From NCBI GenBank assembly GCA_029212405.1, contig JARGNR010000033.1, positions 1 through 63,365 on the forward strand: DNA of 63,365 nt, given 5' to 3'. The notes beneath the pieces are model-generated. The model did not search any database. It had not been told where the DNA came from and worked only from the letters and a program-made list of their open reading frames with translations. A program made the translations under genes and the position numbers. How positions within the stretch are numbered: the first letter of the stretch is position 1; every line of letters starts with the position of its first letter. Shown here piece by piece: positions 47,158 through 56,116 of this stretch. Origin of the DNA: Saprospiraceae bacterium (GTDB lineage Bacteria; Bacteroidota; Bacteroidia; Chitinophagales; Saprospiraceae).

Positions 47158-48201
47158 ATGAAAAAATACTTTTACACACTATTATTATTTGGTCTAGGAT
47201 ATTCTGTCGCGTTTGCGGGAAATCCAGATAGACAAGGTGAAGCAGGTGCTGCAGAATTATTATTAAATCCATGGGCAAGAAGTGCAGGATTGCATTCTAT
47301 GTCCACTGCTTCTGTATCAGGAGTGGAAGCGATGAGAATTAATATTGCTGGGCTTAGCCGAATTAGTAAAGGAGAATTAGTTATTGGTAATACCAGACTA
47401 TATGAAGGGAGCACTTTAGGAATTAATTCTGTTGGTTTTGCAACAAAAGCTGGAAAAAATGGAGCCTTTGGTATTTCATTGGTCGCTATGGACTTTGGTG
47501 AAATAAATGTAACTACTACGGCTCAGCCAAGTGGAACAGGTGGTACGTATTCTCCTAGTTTTTTTAATATTGGTTTGGGATATGCATATACATATGAAAA
47601 CAAAATTAGCGTTGGTATCTTAGTGAGAACAATATCTGAAACCTTACCAGATGTATCTGCTTCCGGTATTGCTATTGATGCTGGGGTTCAATATGTGTCT
47701 GGAGACAAAGATGAATTTAAGTTGGGTATTGCACTTAGAAATATTGGATCTCCAATGGAGTTTGGAGGAGAAGGATTGTCTTTCAGAACAGACGCTCCAG
47801 GATCTGCTCCTAATTATGAAATTACCGTAAACCAAAGAGCGGAAGACTTTGAACTTCCTTCTCTTTTGAACATTGGTCTTTCATATGATATGTACTTTGG
47901 AGAAACTAACTTTTTGAGAGGTATTGTTAATTTTACATCTAATGCATTTTCTAGAGATGATATTGGAGTGGGCGCGGAATTTTCATTCAGAGACATGGTC
48001 GTATTGAGAGGAGCATATAAATTAGCTTTAGATGCTGGTGATGGAGTGGAAGAAAATTTATATACTGGATTGGCTGGAGGTGTATCTATAGATGTACCAC
48101 TAAAAAGAGCTGACAACAGAACTGTGGGAATAGATTATGCTTATAGAGCGACTAACCCATTTAGAGGAACGCATAACTTCTCTATACGATTAGGCTTTTA
48201 A
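47158..48201 (+). CDS. PorV/PorQ-family outer-membrane protein
   Basis: A protein of 347 residues with a signal peptide ending near VAFAGN. The mature start GEAGAAELLLNPWARSAGLHSM is the hallmark of the PorV/PorQ family, which are 14-stranded FadL-like barrels; PorV is the shuttle in the T9SS attachment complex. The C-terminal strand ends in Phe (NFSIRLGF), as required for BAM insertion. It is the last gene of the receptor/giant protein operon and is followed by a hairpin. Because it is encoded next to a putative cargo, it may be a dedicated PorV-like partner and not the main T9SS PorV. Confidence 0.88.
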   Translation: MKKYFYTLLLFGLGYSVAFAGNPDRQGEAGAAELLLNPWARSAGLHSMSTASVSGVEAMRINIAGLSRISKGELVIGNTRLYEGSTLGINSVGFATKAGKNGAFGISLVAMDFGEINVTTTAQPSGTGGTYSPSFFNIGLGYAYTYENKISVGILVRTISETLPDVSASGIAIDAGVQYVSGDKDEFKLGIALRNIGSPMEFGGEGLSFRTDAPGSAPNYEITVNQRAEDFELPSLLNIGLSYDMYFGETNFLRGIVNFTSNAFSRDDIGVGAEFSFRDMVVLRGAYKLALDAGDGVEENLYTGLAGGVSIDVPLKRADNRTVGIDYAYRATNPFRGTHNFSIRLGF

Positions 48202-48252
48202 TTAGACGAATGATATATAATATTTAGTTACTTTTGTAATTGAATATATCGG

Positions 48253-48286
48253 AAACGTTTCTATCTACTGAAAGATAGAAACGTTT
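48253..48286 (+). terminator. Perfect 14-bp hairpin ending the receptor/PorV operon
   Basis: AAACGTTTCTATCT (48253-48266) and AGATAGAAACGTTT (48273-48286) pair perfectly around ACTGAA. It lies 50 bp after the PorV-like stop and is followed by TTCGTATTATATT, a weak T-rich tail. It probably terminates the operon before greA. Confidence 0.65.
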
Positions 48287-48386
48287 TCGTATTATATTAC
48301 TAGACAACAATAAGTTGATGGATTGTTGTTGATTTATTATTGAGTACTTTAAATTACATACGTGTAAGAATCAAAAATTTTGAATT

Positions 48387-48860
48387 ATGTCGATTTCATA
48401 TTTAACGCCAGAAGGTTACGAAAAATTAAAAAGTGATTTAGAACATCTTAAGACAAAAGGACGGGAAGAAGTTGCAGCAGCCATAGCAGAGGCTAGAGAT
48501 AAGGGCGATTTATCTGAGAATGCTGAATATGATGCAGCGAAAGATGCCCAAGGGTATTTGGAAATGAAGATCAACGAGATGGAAAAGGTAATGGCAAATG
48601 CTCGTATTATTGACAAAACACAATTAGATACATCAAGTGTTACGATCTTGTCTACAGTTAAAATTAAGAATACTAAAACGAACAGAGAGGTATCCTACAC
48701 ACTAGTTGCAGAAACAGAAGCAAATCTAAAAGAAAAGAAAATCTCGGTTTCATCTCCTATTGGAAAAGGACTACTTGGTAAAAAGGTAGGAGAAATAGCT
48801 CAAGTAACTACACCAGCAGCCACGATGGATTTTGAAATTATGAGCATCGAAATTCTCTAA
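48387..48860 (+). CDS. greA: Transcription elongation factor GreA
   Basis: Rescues backtracked RNA polymerase by stimulating RNA cleavage. A protein of 157 residues: N-terminal coiled-coil (LTPEGYEKLKSDLEHLKT) with the conserved acidic tip DKGDLSENAEYDAAKDAQ, and a C-terminal FKBP-like domain ending in PAATMDFEIMSIEIL. The length is typical. It is separated by one base from the HIT gene and the two share a terminator at 49656-49680. Confidence 0.97.
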   Translation: MSISYLTPEGYEKLKSDLEHLKTKGREEVAAAIAEARDKGDLSENAEYDAAKDAQGYLEMKINEMEKVMANARIIDKTQLDTSSVTILSTVKIKNTKTNREVSYTLVAETEANLKEKKISVSSPIGKGLLGKKVGEIAQVTTPAATMDFEIMSIEIL

Positions 48861-48861
48861 A

Positions 48862-49629
48862 ATGTCATCCATTTTTACAAAAATAATTAAAGGTGAAATC
48901 CCTTCTTATAAAATAGCAGAAGATGCTGATCATTATGCTTTTTTAGACATTAATCCTCAAGCTAAAGGACATACCTTGGTGGTGCCCAAAGCCGAGGTAG
49001 ATTATATCTATGATCTGTCTGATGACCAACTTTCTAATTTACATGTTTTTGCAAAAAAAGTGGCTTTGGCGTTAGAAGCTACGATTGAATGTAAGAGAAT
49101 TGGAGTGCTCGTCATTGGAACAGAAGTTCCTCATGCACATATTCATTTAATTCCTTTTGTGAGTGAGCGTCAAATGGCAATTACGAATGGAAAAGTAACT
49201 GTTTTACCAGAAGAAATGCAGAATATCTCTATCAACGCAAAAAATCAGTTTGATCGAATGTGGAATAAGAAATCCACACTTGTTTTTGGCGCATCGATAA
49301 AACCAGATAGATATTCTAATAAAGCAATGAAGATGCTCAAGCAGTATGATCATTCCGTTTTAGCAATAGGAGGGAAGGAAGCCTCTTTCGAGGGTACTCC
49401 AATATTGGAAGGACATCCAGATTTATCGGGTATTGATACCATAACGATGTACCTCAGAGAAAGCCGACAAAAGGAACATGAAGAGTATTTATTATCATTA
49501 AAACCTAGAAGAATAATTTTTAACCCTGGAGCAGAAAATCTTTCTTTGGCAAAGAAAGCAAAAGAGAAAGGTATTGAAGTTATTGAAGCATGTACACTCG
49601 TAATGCTTCGCACAGGCCAATATTCCTAA
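48862..49629 (+). CDS. HIT-family hydrolase fused to a CoA-binding domain
   Basis: A protein of 255 residues in two parts. Residues 1-130 are a complete HINT-like HIT domain, with the histidine triad in PHAHIHLIPF, which hydrolyses nucleotide conjugates. Residues 135-255 are a YccU-type CoA-binding Rossmann domain (STLVFGASIKPDRYSNKAMKML, PRRIIFNPGAENLSLAKKA). I know these as separate proteins; the direct fusion with almost no linker is unusual. It is co-transcribed with greA (one base between). The substrate is unknown. Confidence 0.9.
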   Translation: MSSIFTKIIKGEIPSYKIAEDADHYAFLDINPQAKGHTLVVPKAEVDYIYDLSDDQLSNLHVFAKKVALALEATIECKRIGVLVIGTEVPHAHIHLIPFVSERQMAITNGKVTVLPEEMQNISINAKNQFDRMWNKKSTLVFGASIKPDRYSNKAMKMLKQYDHSVLAIGGKEASFEGTPILEGHPDLSGIDTITMYLRESRQKEHEEYLLSLKPRRIIFNPGAENLSLAKKAKEKGIEVIEACTLVMLRTGQYS

Positions 49630-49655
49630 AATATAAACAAATATCGCTATAAAAG

Positions 49656-49680
49656 AAAGGTGCAAACAGCACCTTTTTTT
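49656..49680 (+). terminator. Intrinsic terminator of greA-HIT operon
   Basis: AAAGGTGC (49656-49663) pairs with GCACCTTT (49669-49676) around AAACA, running into a tract of seven T (49674-49680). This is a textbook rho-independent terminator 27 bp after the fusion gene's stop. Confidence 0.85.
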
Positions 49681-49813
49681 GGTTAAATGTCGTTGTTACT
49701 CAATGATATATGTTAGTTCTACGGATTCCTCCAAATATTAGTTGGATTAAAATGAAGGCATCTTCTCTAAAAAATCTATTTTTAGGGAATTGAATTAACA
49801 AACTAATTGAAAT

Positions 49814-51208
49814 ATGACAACATCTACTGACATTAACCAGAAGGAACTCTTTGGGCATCCTATAGGGCTTTATGTTTTATTTTTTACAGAAATGTGGGAA
49901 CGGTTTTCTTACTATGGGATGAGAGCAATCTTGGTGCTCTATCTAGTTGGTTTAACTACAGGAGATAATCCAGGTCTAGGATGGTCCAATGGTGAAGCGC
50001 TGGCCTTGTATGGTTGGTACACAATGTTGGTGTATGTAGCTTCAATTCCAGGTGGATGGATAGCAGATAAACTTATTGGTCAGAAAAAATCGGTTTTGTA
50101 TGGTGCCATTCTCTTGTGTTTTGGTCATGGAATATTGGCCGTTGAGGAATATTGGGCATTTTATACAGGATTAGGGTTAATCATAGCAGGAGTAGGGATG
50201 TTAAAGCCAAATATATCTACTATGGTTGGTGGACTCTATAAACAAGGAGATATTCGAAGAGATAAAGGATTCACCATATTTTATATTGGTATCAATTTAG
50301 GTGCATTTCTTTCTAGTTTAATTGTGGGATATGTCGGTGAAGTACATGGCTGGCACTATGGTTTTGGATTGGCAGGAATAGGAATGCTATTGGGATTAGC
50401 AGTTTATATGTATGGACAAAAATACTTATTACATGTAGGAAATTTCATGGGGACATCAGATAACGAAGAGGAGAGAGAAGCAGCAAATAAACCATTGACA
50501 AGCGTTGAAAAAGATAGAGTAATTGTTTTATTGATTTCATTCTTATTGGTTATTGTTTTCTGGGGAGCTTTTGAGCAGGCAGGAGGATTGATGAATATTT
50601 ATGCAAGTGAAAAAACAGATCGTATGTTAATGGGTATGGAAATACCAGCATCGTGGTTTCAGAGTTTAAATGCCATGTTTATTATCTTTTTGGGTACGTC
50701 CGTTGCGGCTTATTGGGCAAGTAGAAAATTGAAAGGCAAAGTATCCACCTCTCTTTTTAAAATGATCATTGGCTTGATAATCATGGGAACTGGATTTTTC
50801 TTTATGTCAGCTGCTTCTGCAGAGCACGAAAGCTCTGGATCTTCAGCGATGTATTGGCTCGTATTAGCATATTTATTCCACACAGTAGGAGAATTATGTA
50901 TTAGTCCTGTCGCATTATCATATATCACGAAATTAGCTCCATTGAAGTATGGTTCTCTCATGATGGGGGTATACTTTGCAATGACAGGATTCGGAAATAA
51001 GTTGGCGGGATTACTAGGAGAATCAGCTGAAAATTTAGGAGAGTTTACCGTATTTACTGGAATAGCTATCTTCTGTGTTGCATTTGGTCTTTTAGTTATG
51101 ATATTTAGGAAAAAATTAGAAACACTAACACATGGTGTAGAGGATGTTGAGATTGACTTTACCAAAGCGACGAATGAAACCGAAGGCTTCGAACTTGCAA
51201 ACGACTAA
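49814..51208 (+). CDS. POT-family proton-dependent peptide transporter (first of a tandem pair)
   Basis: An inner-membrane MFS transporter of 464 residues importing di- and tripeptides with protons. The POT signature EMWERFSYYGMRAILVLYL is in the first span; TIFYIGINLGAFLSSLIVGYVGE is the second signature. About 12-14 spans. It ends immediately before the second POT gene (start 9 bp or less after the stop). The two differ in length and linker, so they are paralogues with likely different specificity. Confidence 0.94.
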   Translation: MTTSTDINQKELFGHPIGLYVLFFTEMWERFSYYGMRAILVLYLVGLTTGDNPGLGWSNGEALALYGWYTMLVYVASIPGGWIADKLIGQKKSVLYGAILLCFGHGILAVEEYWAFYTGLGLIIAGVGMLKPNISTMVGGLYKQGDIRRDKGFTIFYIGINLGAFLSSLIVGYVGEVHGWHYGFGLAGIGMLLGLAVYMYGQKYLLHVGNFMGTSDNEEEREAANKPLTSVEKDRVIVLLISFLLVIVFWGAFEQAGGLMNIYASEKTDRMLMGMEIPASWFQSLNAMFIIFLGTSVAAYWASRKLKGKVSTSLFKMIIGLIIMGTGFFFMSAASAEHESSGSSAMYWLVLAYLFHTVGELCISPVALSYITKLAPLKYGSLMMGVYFAMTGFGNKLAGLLGESAENLGEFTVFTGIAIFCVAFGLLVMIFRKKLETLTHGVEDVEIDFTKATNETEGFELAND

Positions 51209-51217
51209 TTGAAAGAA

Positions 51218-52999
51218 ATGGATACAATAGATTCAAGAGCAGAATTTTTTAATTCTAAAGTATTAGGACATCCTTCAGGTTTGTTTGTATTGTTCTTTAC
51301 AGAAATGTGGGAAAGGTTTTCCTATTATGGAATGCGTGCAATACTAGTTATATTTTTAACTGGATTAGTTACAGGTGATAACCCTGGTTGGGGGTGGGAA
51401 ACGATGGCAGCCACTTCTTTGTTAGGAACGTATGCTATGTTTGTGTATCTCACTCCAATAGTAGGAGGGTGGCTTGCGGATAATAAAATTGGGTATAGAA
51501 AAGCTGTTGTTTATGGAGCCTTATTGATGACAATCGGTCATGCTTCTATGGCAGTTGAAACACCTATTTTCTTATATATAGGTATAACCTTTTTGATTCT
51601 TGGGAATGGACTGTTTAAGCCCAATATGACTTCGATCATTTCTAAAATGTATGAAGGTAGAGATGAGAAGAAAGACGGTGCTTATAATATTTTCTATATG
51701 GGTGTCAATGCTGGCGCGTTCCTGGGTATAATGCTTTGTGGATGGGTTGGTGAAAATATAGGATGGAGTTATGGTTTTGGGTTGGCAGGAATATTCATGT
51801 TTCTGGGAATGTTACAGTTCTACTATGCCCAACCCTTATTTGGAACAATAGGAGAAAAACCAAAGGATCAGGAAAAAGATATGATCGACACGTTGGTCAA
51901 AAATGAGGAATCCGATAATTCAAATGGCGGTGAAAAATTAAATCACTTTCTTACAATTGATTATGCTCTTATTGGAGTTTTTATTGTTTCAGCGCTTATC
52001 TTTATAATCAATGATCCATTAAGTAAAATCGGAGGAATAACAACACTGAGTTTTGATGTTGCTGGACTATCCGATTCATTATTTTTTGCCCTATTGGCAG
52101 CGATCTCTTTTGTTTTATTATTGGTTGTTAGAATTCCTAGATATACACCCATCGTAAGAGACAGAATGATTGCATTTTCGATCTTTTGCATTTTCACTAT
52201 TTTCTTTTGGGCAGCCTTTGAACAAGCTGCAGGTTCTTTACCTATTTATACCAGAGATTTTACAGATCGGGTTTTAGTTGGTAGTGCAGCCACAATATTT
52301 AAGATTATAGATTTAATCGTAACGGTTGTACCTATTGGAATTATTACCTATGTTTTGTTTCGACTATTCAAAACGACATACAGTAGAATAAGTACGTCAA
52401 ATATCATTTTGGGTGCCAGTTTTGTCATTGTTTGGGCCTTGGTAATTTACAAACTATATGTCAATTTTAATGTAGAAGCAAAAGAGGTTGAAATCACTTG
52501 GTTTGCGATATTAAACTCGTTATATATTATCATTTTTGCTCCATTATTTACAAAATGGTGGGATAGTAAATATAATCCACCTGCTGCTTTTAAGTATGGT
52601 CTAGGTTTGATAATCATGGCCATAGGATTTGGTCTTTTGGCTTTTGCAACTAGAAGCGTTCCATTGGGCGCAGAGTCTGCGAAATTGGGCATGATTTGGT
52701 TAGTGTTAGCCTATTTATTCCACACACTTGGAGAGTTATGCTTATCACCAATGGGACTATCCTATCTAAGTAAATTAATTCCTGCAAGGATGGTAGCGTT
52801 CATGTTTGGAGTGTATTATTTAGCTATTGCAATTGGAAATAAGATGGCACATTATGTCGGAGGAGATATTGAGCAAATTTCTCAGGAAAGTGGATTGTCC
52901 TACTTCTTCTTAATTTTTACAATTGTTCCTGTTGTTTTAGGACTTATTTCGTTCGCTTTGCACCCATTGATCAAAAAATTAATGCACGGAATACGATAA
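51218..52999 (+). CDS. POT-family peptide transporter (second of the tandem pair)
   Basis: 593 residues from the ATG at 51218; a TTG at 51209 directly after the previous stop would add three residues. It repeats the EMWERFSYYGMRAILVIFL signature and NIFYMGVNAGAFLGIMLCGWVGE. It is about 130 residues longer than its neighbour, with an extra pair of spans and a polar loop (about 225-245, SDNSNGGEKLN). Translationally coupled to the first transporter. Followed by a terminator at about 53042-53070. Confidence 0.93.
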   Translation: MDTIDSRAEFFNSKVLGHPSGLFVLFFTEMWERFSYYGMRAILVIFLTGLVTGDNPGWGWETMAATSLLGTYAMFVYLTPIVGGWLADNKIGYRKAVVYGALLMTIGHASMAVETPIFLYIGITFLILGNGLFKPNMTSIISKMYEGRDEKKDGAYNIFYMGVNAGAFLGIMLCGWVGENIGWSYGFGLAGIFMFLGMLQFYYAQPLFGTIGEKPKDQEKDMIDTLVKNEESDNSNGGEKLNHFLTIDYALIGVFIVSALIFIINDPLSKIGGITTLSFDVAGLSDSLFFALLAAISFVLLLVVRIPRYTPIVRDRMIAFSIFCIFTIFFWAAFEQAAGSLPIYTRDFTDRVLVGSAATIFKIIDLIVTVVPIGIITYVLFRLFKTTYSRISTSNIILGASFVIVWALVIYKLYVNFNVEAKEVEITWFAILNSLYIIIFAPLFTKWWDSKYNPPAAFKYGLGLIIMAIGFGLLAFATRSVPLGAESAKLGMIWLVLAYLFHTLGELCLSPMGLSYLSKLIPARMVAFMFGVYYLAIAIGNKMAHYVGGDIEQISQESGLSYFFLIFTIVPVVLGLISFALHPLIKKLMHGIR

Positions 53000-53042
53000 A
53001 GATAATTTTCTTACTGACATCAAAACAGTATGAAAAACCGAG

Positions 53043-53071
53043 CCCTCTGTCTTTTTGATGGAGGGTTTTTT
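53043..53071 (+). terminator. Probable intrinsic terminator after the POT genes
   Basis: CCCTC (53043-53048 region) pairs with GAGGG (53061-53065), followed by TTTTTT (53066-53071). The stem is short but the T-run is good and it lies about 45 bp after the second POT gene. Confidence 0.55.
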
Positions 53072-53165
53072 ATTTAAGGATTTTGAGATTATTTATAAAC
53101 TAATTGTGCTTTAAAATATTATAACTATACTTTAGCAACTAAATTTAACGTCGAGGAAAATCTGC

Positions 53166-56006
53166 ATGGCTACAGCATCAAAAGCAAAAAAAACACGTAA
53201 AAAATCTATCAATGACGATTTGCGTAAATTTATCCACATCAAGGGAGCAAATTCTAATAACCTTAAGAATATTGAGCTCAAACTTCCGAAGAATGAATTG
53301 ATTGTAGTTACCGGTCTTTCAGGTTCTGGGAAGTCATCATTGATTATGGACACGCTATATGCTGAAGGTCAAAGAAGATACGTGGAGTCACTTTCTTCCT
53401 ATGCCAGACAGTTTTTAAGTCGAATGAAGAAGCCAGACGTTGAATTTATTAAAGGCATATGCCCTGCAATTGCCATTGAACAGAAAGTTTCTTCCAGTAA
53501 TGCCAGATCAACAGTAGGCTCGTTGACTGAGATTTATGATTATCTGCGATTATTATATGCTAGAATCGGGAAAACTTTTTCGCCTGTTACGGGGGAATTG
53601 GTGAGGAAACATGAAGTGGCCGATGTAGTAGACTTTATTTTTAAACATAAGAAAGGAACAAAGGTGATTCTTTCCATACCCTTGCAGCATAAGTACGAAC
53701 GAACGTTGAAACAAGACTTATCTCTGCTGATTCAGAAAGGATATACCAGACTTAAATATGAAGGCGCCCTAGAATATATTGAAGATATTCTCGAATCCTC
53801 TAATGAAAAATTAGAGCAAGCTACTTTGGACGTTAGAGATGCCTACAAAATTCTTATCGATCGATTTGTAGTGAACGACGATGAAGAAAATAGAAAAAGA
53901 ATATCAGACTCTGTATTAACAGCGTTTCAAGAAAGTGAAGGGGAATGTGAAGTTGAAATAATGGATGGTGAAACCGTAAATTTCAACAACCGATTTGAGA
54001 TGGACGGCATGACTTTTTTAGAACCTACACATCAATTATTCAACTACAATAATCCATATGGTGCGTGTCCAAAATGTGAAGGATATGGAAGGGTTTTAGG
54101 AATAGATCCGAATAAGGTTATTCCTGATGATAATAGGTCAGTATATGATGAAGCAATTGCGCCGTGGCGAGGAGAGAAATCTGGCATGTGGCTAAAGCGG
54201 CTGATCAATGTGGCACATAATTTTGATTTTCCTATTCATAGACCGTTTAAAGAGTTAACGAAAAGCGAGCAAAAGTTGATTTGGACGGGGAATGAATATT
54301 TTGAGGGACTGAACGACTTTTTCGAAGAATTAAGACAGAAGACCTATAAAATTCAGAATAGAATCATTTTAGCAAGATTTAGAGGTAAAACATTTTGTCC
54401 AGAATGCGAGGGCGGAAGGTTAAGGAAAGAAGCTACCTATGTAAAAGTAGACGGGAAAGATATAACACAGCTGATCAATTTACCTTTGGATGAAATGAAG
54501 ATGTTCTTTGACTCGATTAATTTATCAGCACATGACCAGCAAATAGCAGATCGAATTTTATTGGAAGTGAATAATCGTTTGCTAGTGATGAATGATGTTG
54601 GATTGTCATATTTGACCCTAGATCGAGCTTCTTCTACATTGAGTGGTGGTGAGACACAACGAATTAATCTTACCCGAACCTTGGGAAGTAATTTGACCAA
54701 CTCTTTGTACATCTTGGACGAACCAAGTGTAGGTCTACACCCAAAAGATACAGAAAAGTTAGTTGTAGTCTTAAAAAAGTTAAGAGAACTGGGCAATACT
54801 GTTGTAGTTGTAGAGCATGAAGAAGATGTAATTCGAGCAGCAGATTCCATTGTAGATATAGGTCCTAAAGCAGGTATTTATGGAGGGGATTTGATCTATG
54901 CCGGATCATACGATAAATTTGTAGACGGCACGGTTGAAAGTTTAACTTCAGATTATCTAACGGGTAAAAAAGAAATACCTGTTCCCAAAAATAGGCGTAA
55001 AGGAGTAAATAAAGTATTTATAAAAGGTGCGGGTCAACATAATTTGAAGGATGTCGACGTTACTTTTCCACTCAATACGTTTATCGTGGTGAGTGGAGTA
55101 TCTGGTTCTGGCAAGACAACATTGGTGAAGAGTATTCTATATCCAGCATTAAAAAAGCATTTGGGTGACCCTATTCCACTCTCTCCAGGAAAACATGAAA
55201 AGTTGAGTGGGGATTTATCTGCTTTTTCACAAGTAGAATTGGTCAATCAAAACCCTTTGGGAAAGTCGAGTAGATCCAACCCCGTAACCTATGTGAAAGC
55301 ATATGACAGCATTCGAAAATTATATTCAAGTCAGCAACTATCCAAAATAAGAGGATACCAACCAAAGCATTTTTCCTTTAATGTAGAAGGAGGGCGATGC
55401 GAAACATGCAAAGGGGAAGGCGAAATTACGGTGGAGATGCAATTTCTTTCAGATGTAAAATTAACCTGCGATGAGTGCAATGGAAATAAGTTTAAAGATG
55501 AAGTGCTCGAAGTACAGTACAAAGGAAAAAGCATTTATGATATTTTAGAGTTGAGTATAGATGAGGCAATGGAGTTCTTTGAAGATAAAAATGACATTAT
55601 TTCTAAGATAAAGCCGTTGTTTGATGTCGGTTTGGGTTATGTGAAGTTGGGTCAACCAAGCAGTACATTATCAGGAGGAGAAGCACAGCGAGTAAAATTA
55701 GCTTCCTTTTTAGGGAAGGAAAATTCAAAGAATAAGATTTTTTTCATATTTGACGAACCTACTACAGGGCTTCATTTCCATGATATTCTCAAGTTATTAG
55801 ATGCGATGAATGCCTTGGTAGAAAAAGGACATACTGTCTTGGTAGTCGAACACAACTTGGATGTAATTAAATGTGCAGACTGGTTGATTGATTTGGGACC
55901 GACAGGAGGAAAATTAGGAGGCAACTTATTATATGAAGGTGTACCAGAAGGGATCACCAAAATCAAAGAGTCCTTTACGGGCCAGTTTCTCAAAGAAAAA
56001 TTATAG
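53166..56006 (+). CDS. uvrA: Excinuclease ABC subunit A
   Basis: DNA-damage recognition ATPase of nucleotide excision repair; 946 residues. Both ABC modules are intact: Walker A GLSGSGKSS near residue 50 and GVSGSGKTT near 647, signature LSGGETQRI and LSGGEAQRV. The zinc finger CETCKGEG...CDECNG is complete in the second half. In the first half the usual CxxC before FNYNNPYGACPKC is replaced by NRFEMDGM, and the early CPxC reads FSPVTGE; I recall both changes as common in Bacteroidota. Single-gene unit. Confidence 0.97.
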   Translation: MATASKAKKTRKKSINDDLRKFIHIKGANSNNLKNIELKLPKNELIVVTGLSGSGKSSLIMDTLYAEGQRRYVESLSSYARQFLSRMKKPDVEFIKGICPAIAIEQKVSSSNARSTVGSLTEIYDYLRLLYARIGKTFSPVTGELVRKHEVADVVDFIFKHKKGTKVILSIPLQHKYERTLKQDLSLLIQKGYTRLKYEGALEYIEDILESSNEKLEQATLDVRDAYKILIDRFVVNDDEENRKRISDSVLTAFQESEGECEVEIMDGETVNFNNRFEMDGMTFLEPTHQLFNYNNPYGACPKCEGYGRVLGIDPNKVIPDDNRSVYDEAIAPWRGEKSGMWLKRLINVAHNFDFPIHRPFKELTKSEQKLIWTGNEYFEGLNDFFEELRQKTYKIQNRIILARFRGKTFCPECEGGRLRKEATYVKVDGKDITQLINLPLDEMKMFFDSINLSAHDQQIADRILLEVNNRLLVMNDVGLSYLTLDRASSTLSGGETQRINLTRTLGSNLTNSLYILDEPSVGLHPKDTEKLVVVLKKLRELGNTVVVVEHEEDVIRAADSIVDIGPKAGIYGGDLIYAGSYDKFVDGTVESLTSDYLTGKKEIPVPKNRRKGVNKVFIKGAGQHNLKDVDVTFPLNTFIVVSGVSGSGKTTLVKSILYPALKKHLGDPIPLSPGKHEKLSGDLSAFSQVELVNQNPLGKSSRSNPVTYVKAYDSIRKLYSSQQLSKIRGYQPKHFSFNVEGGRCETCKGEGEITVEMQFLSDVKLTCDECNGNKFKDEVLEVQYKGKSIYDILELSIDEAMEFFEDKNDIISKIKPLFDVGLGYVKLGQPSSTLSGGEAQRVKLASFLGKENSKNKIFFIFDEPTTGLHFHDILKLLDAMNALVEKGHTVLVVEHNLDVIKCADWLIDLGPTGGKLGGNLLYEGVPEGITKIKESFTGQFLKEKL

Positions 56007-56116
56007 TTTGAGGCATCGGTTTGCCGACAAGTACATTGGAGACTACCATAAACTTGGTTGCTTTCATAGATATTATACTACCTTGAATTCCATTGAATGA
56101 TATTAATACTAAGACT

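Noticed and set aside
50710-51165. 151-residue open frame opposite the first POT transporter
   Set aside because: It mirrors membrane-span codons of the sense gene and shows no family features.
54437-54850. 137-residue open frame opposite uvrA
   Set aside because: It covers the conserved ABC signature of uvrA on the other strand; codon-driven shadow.
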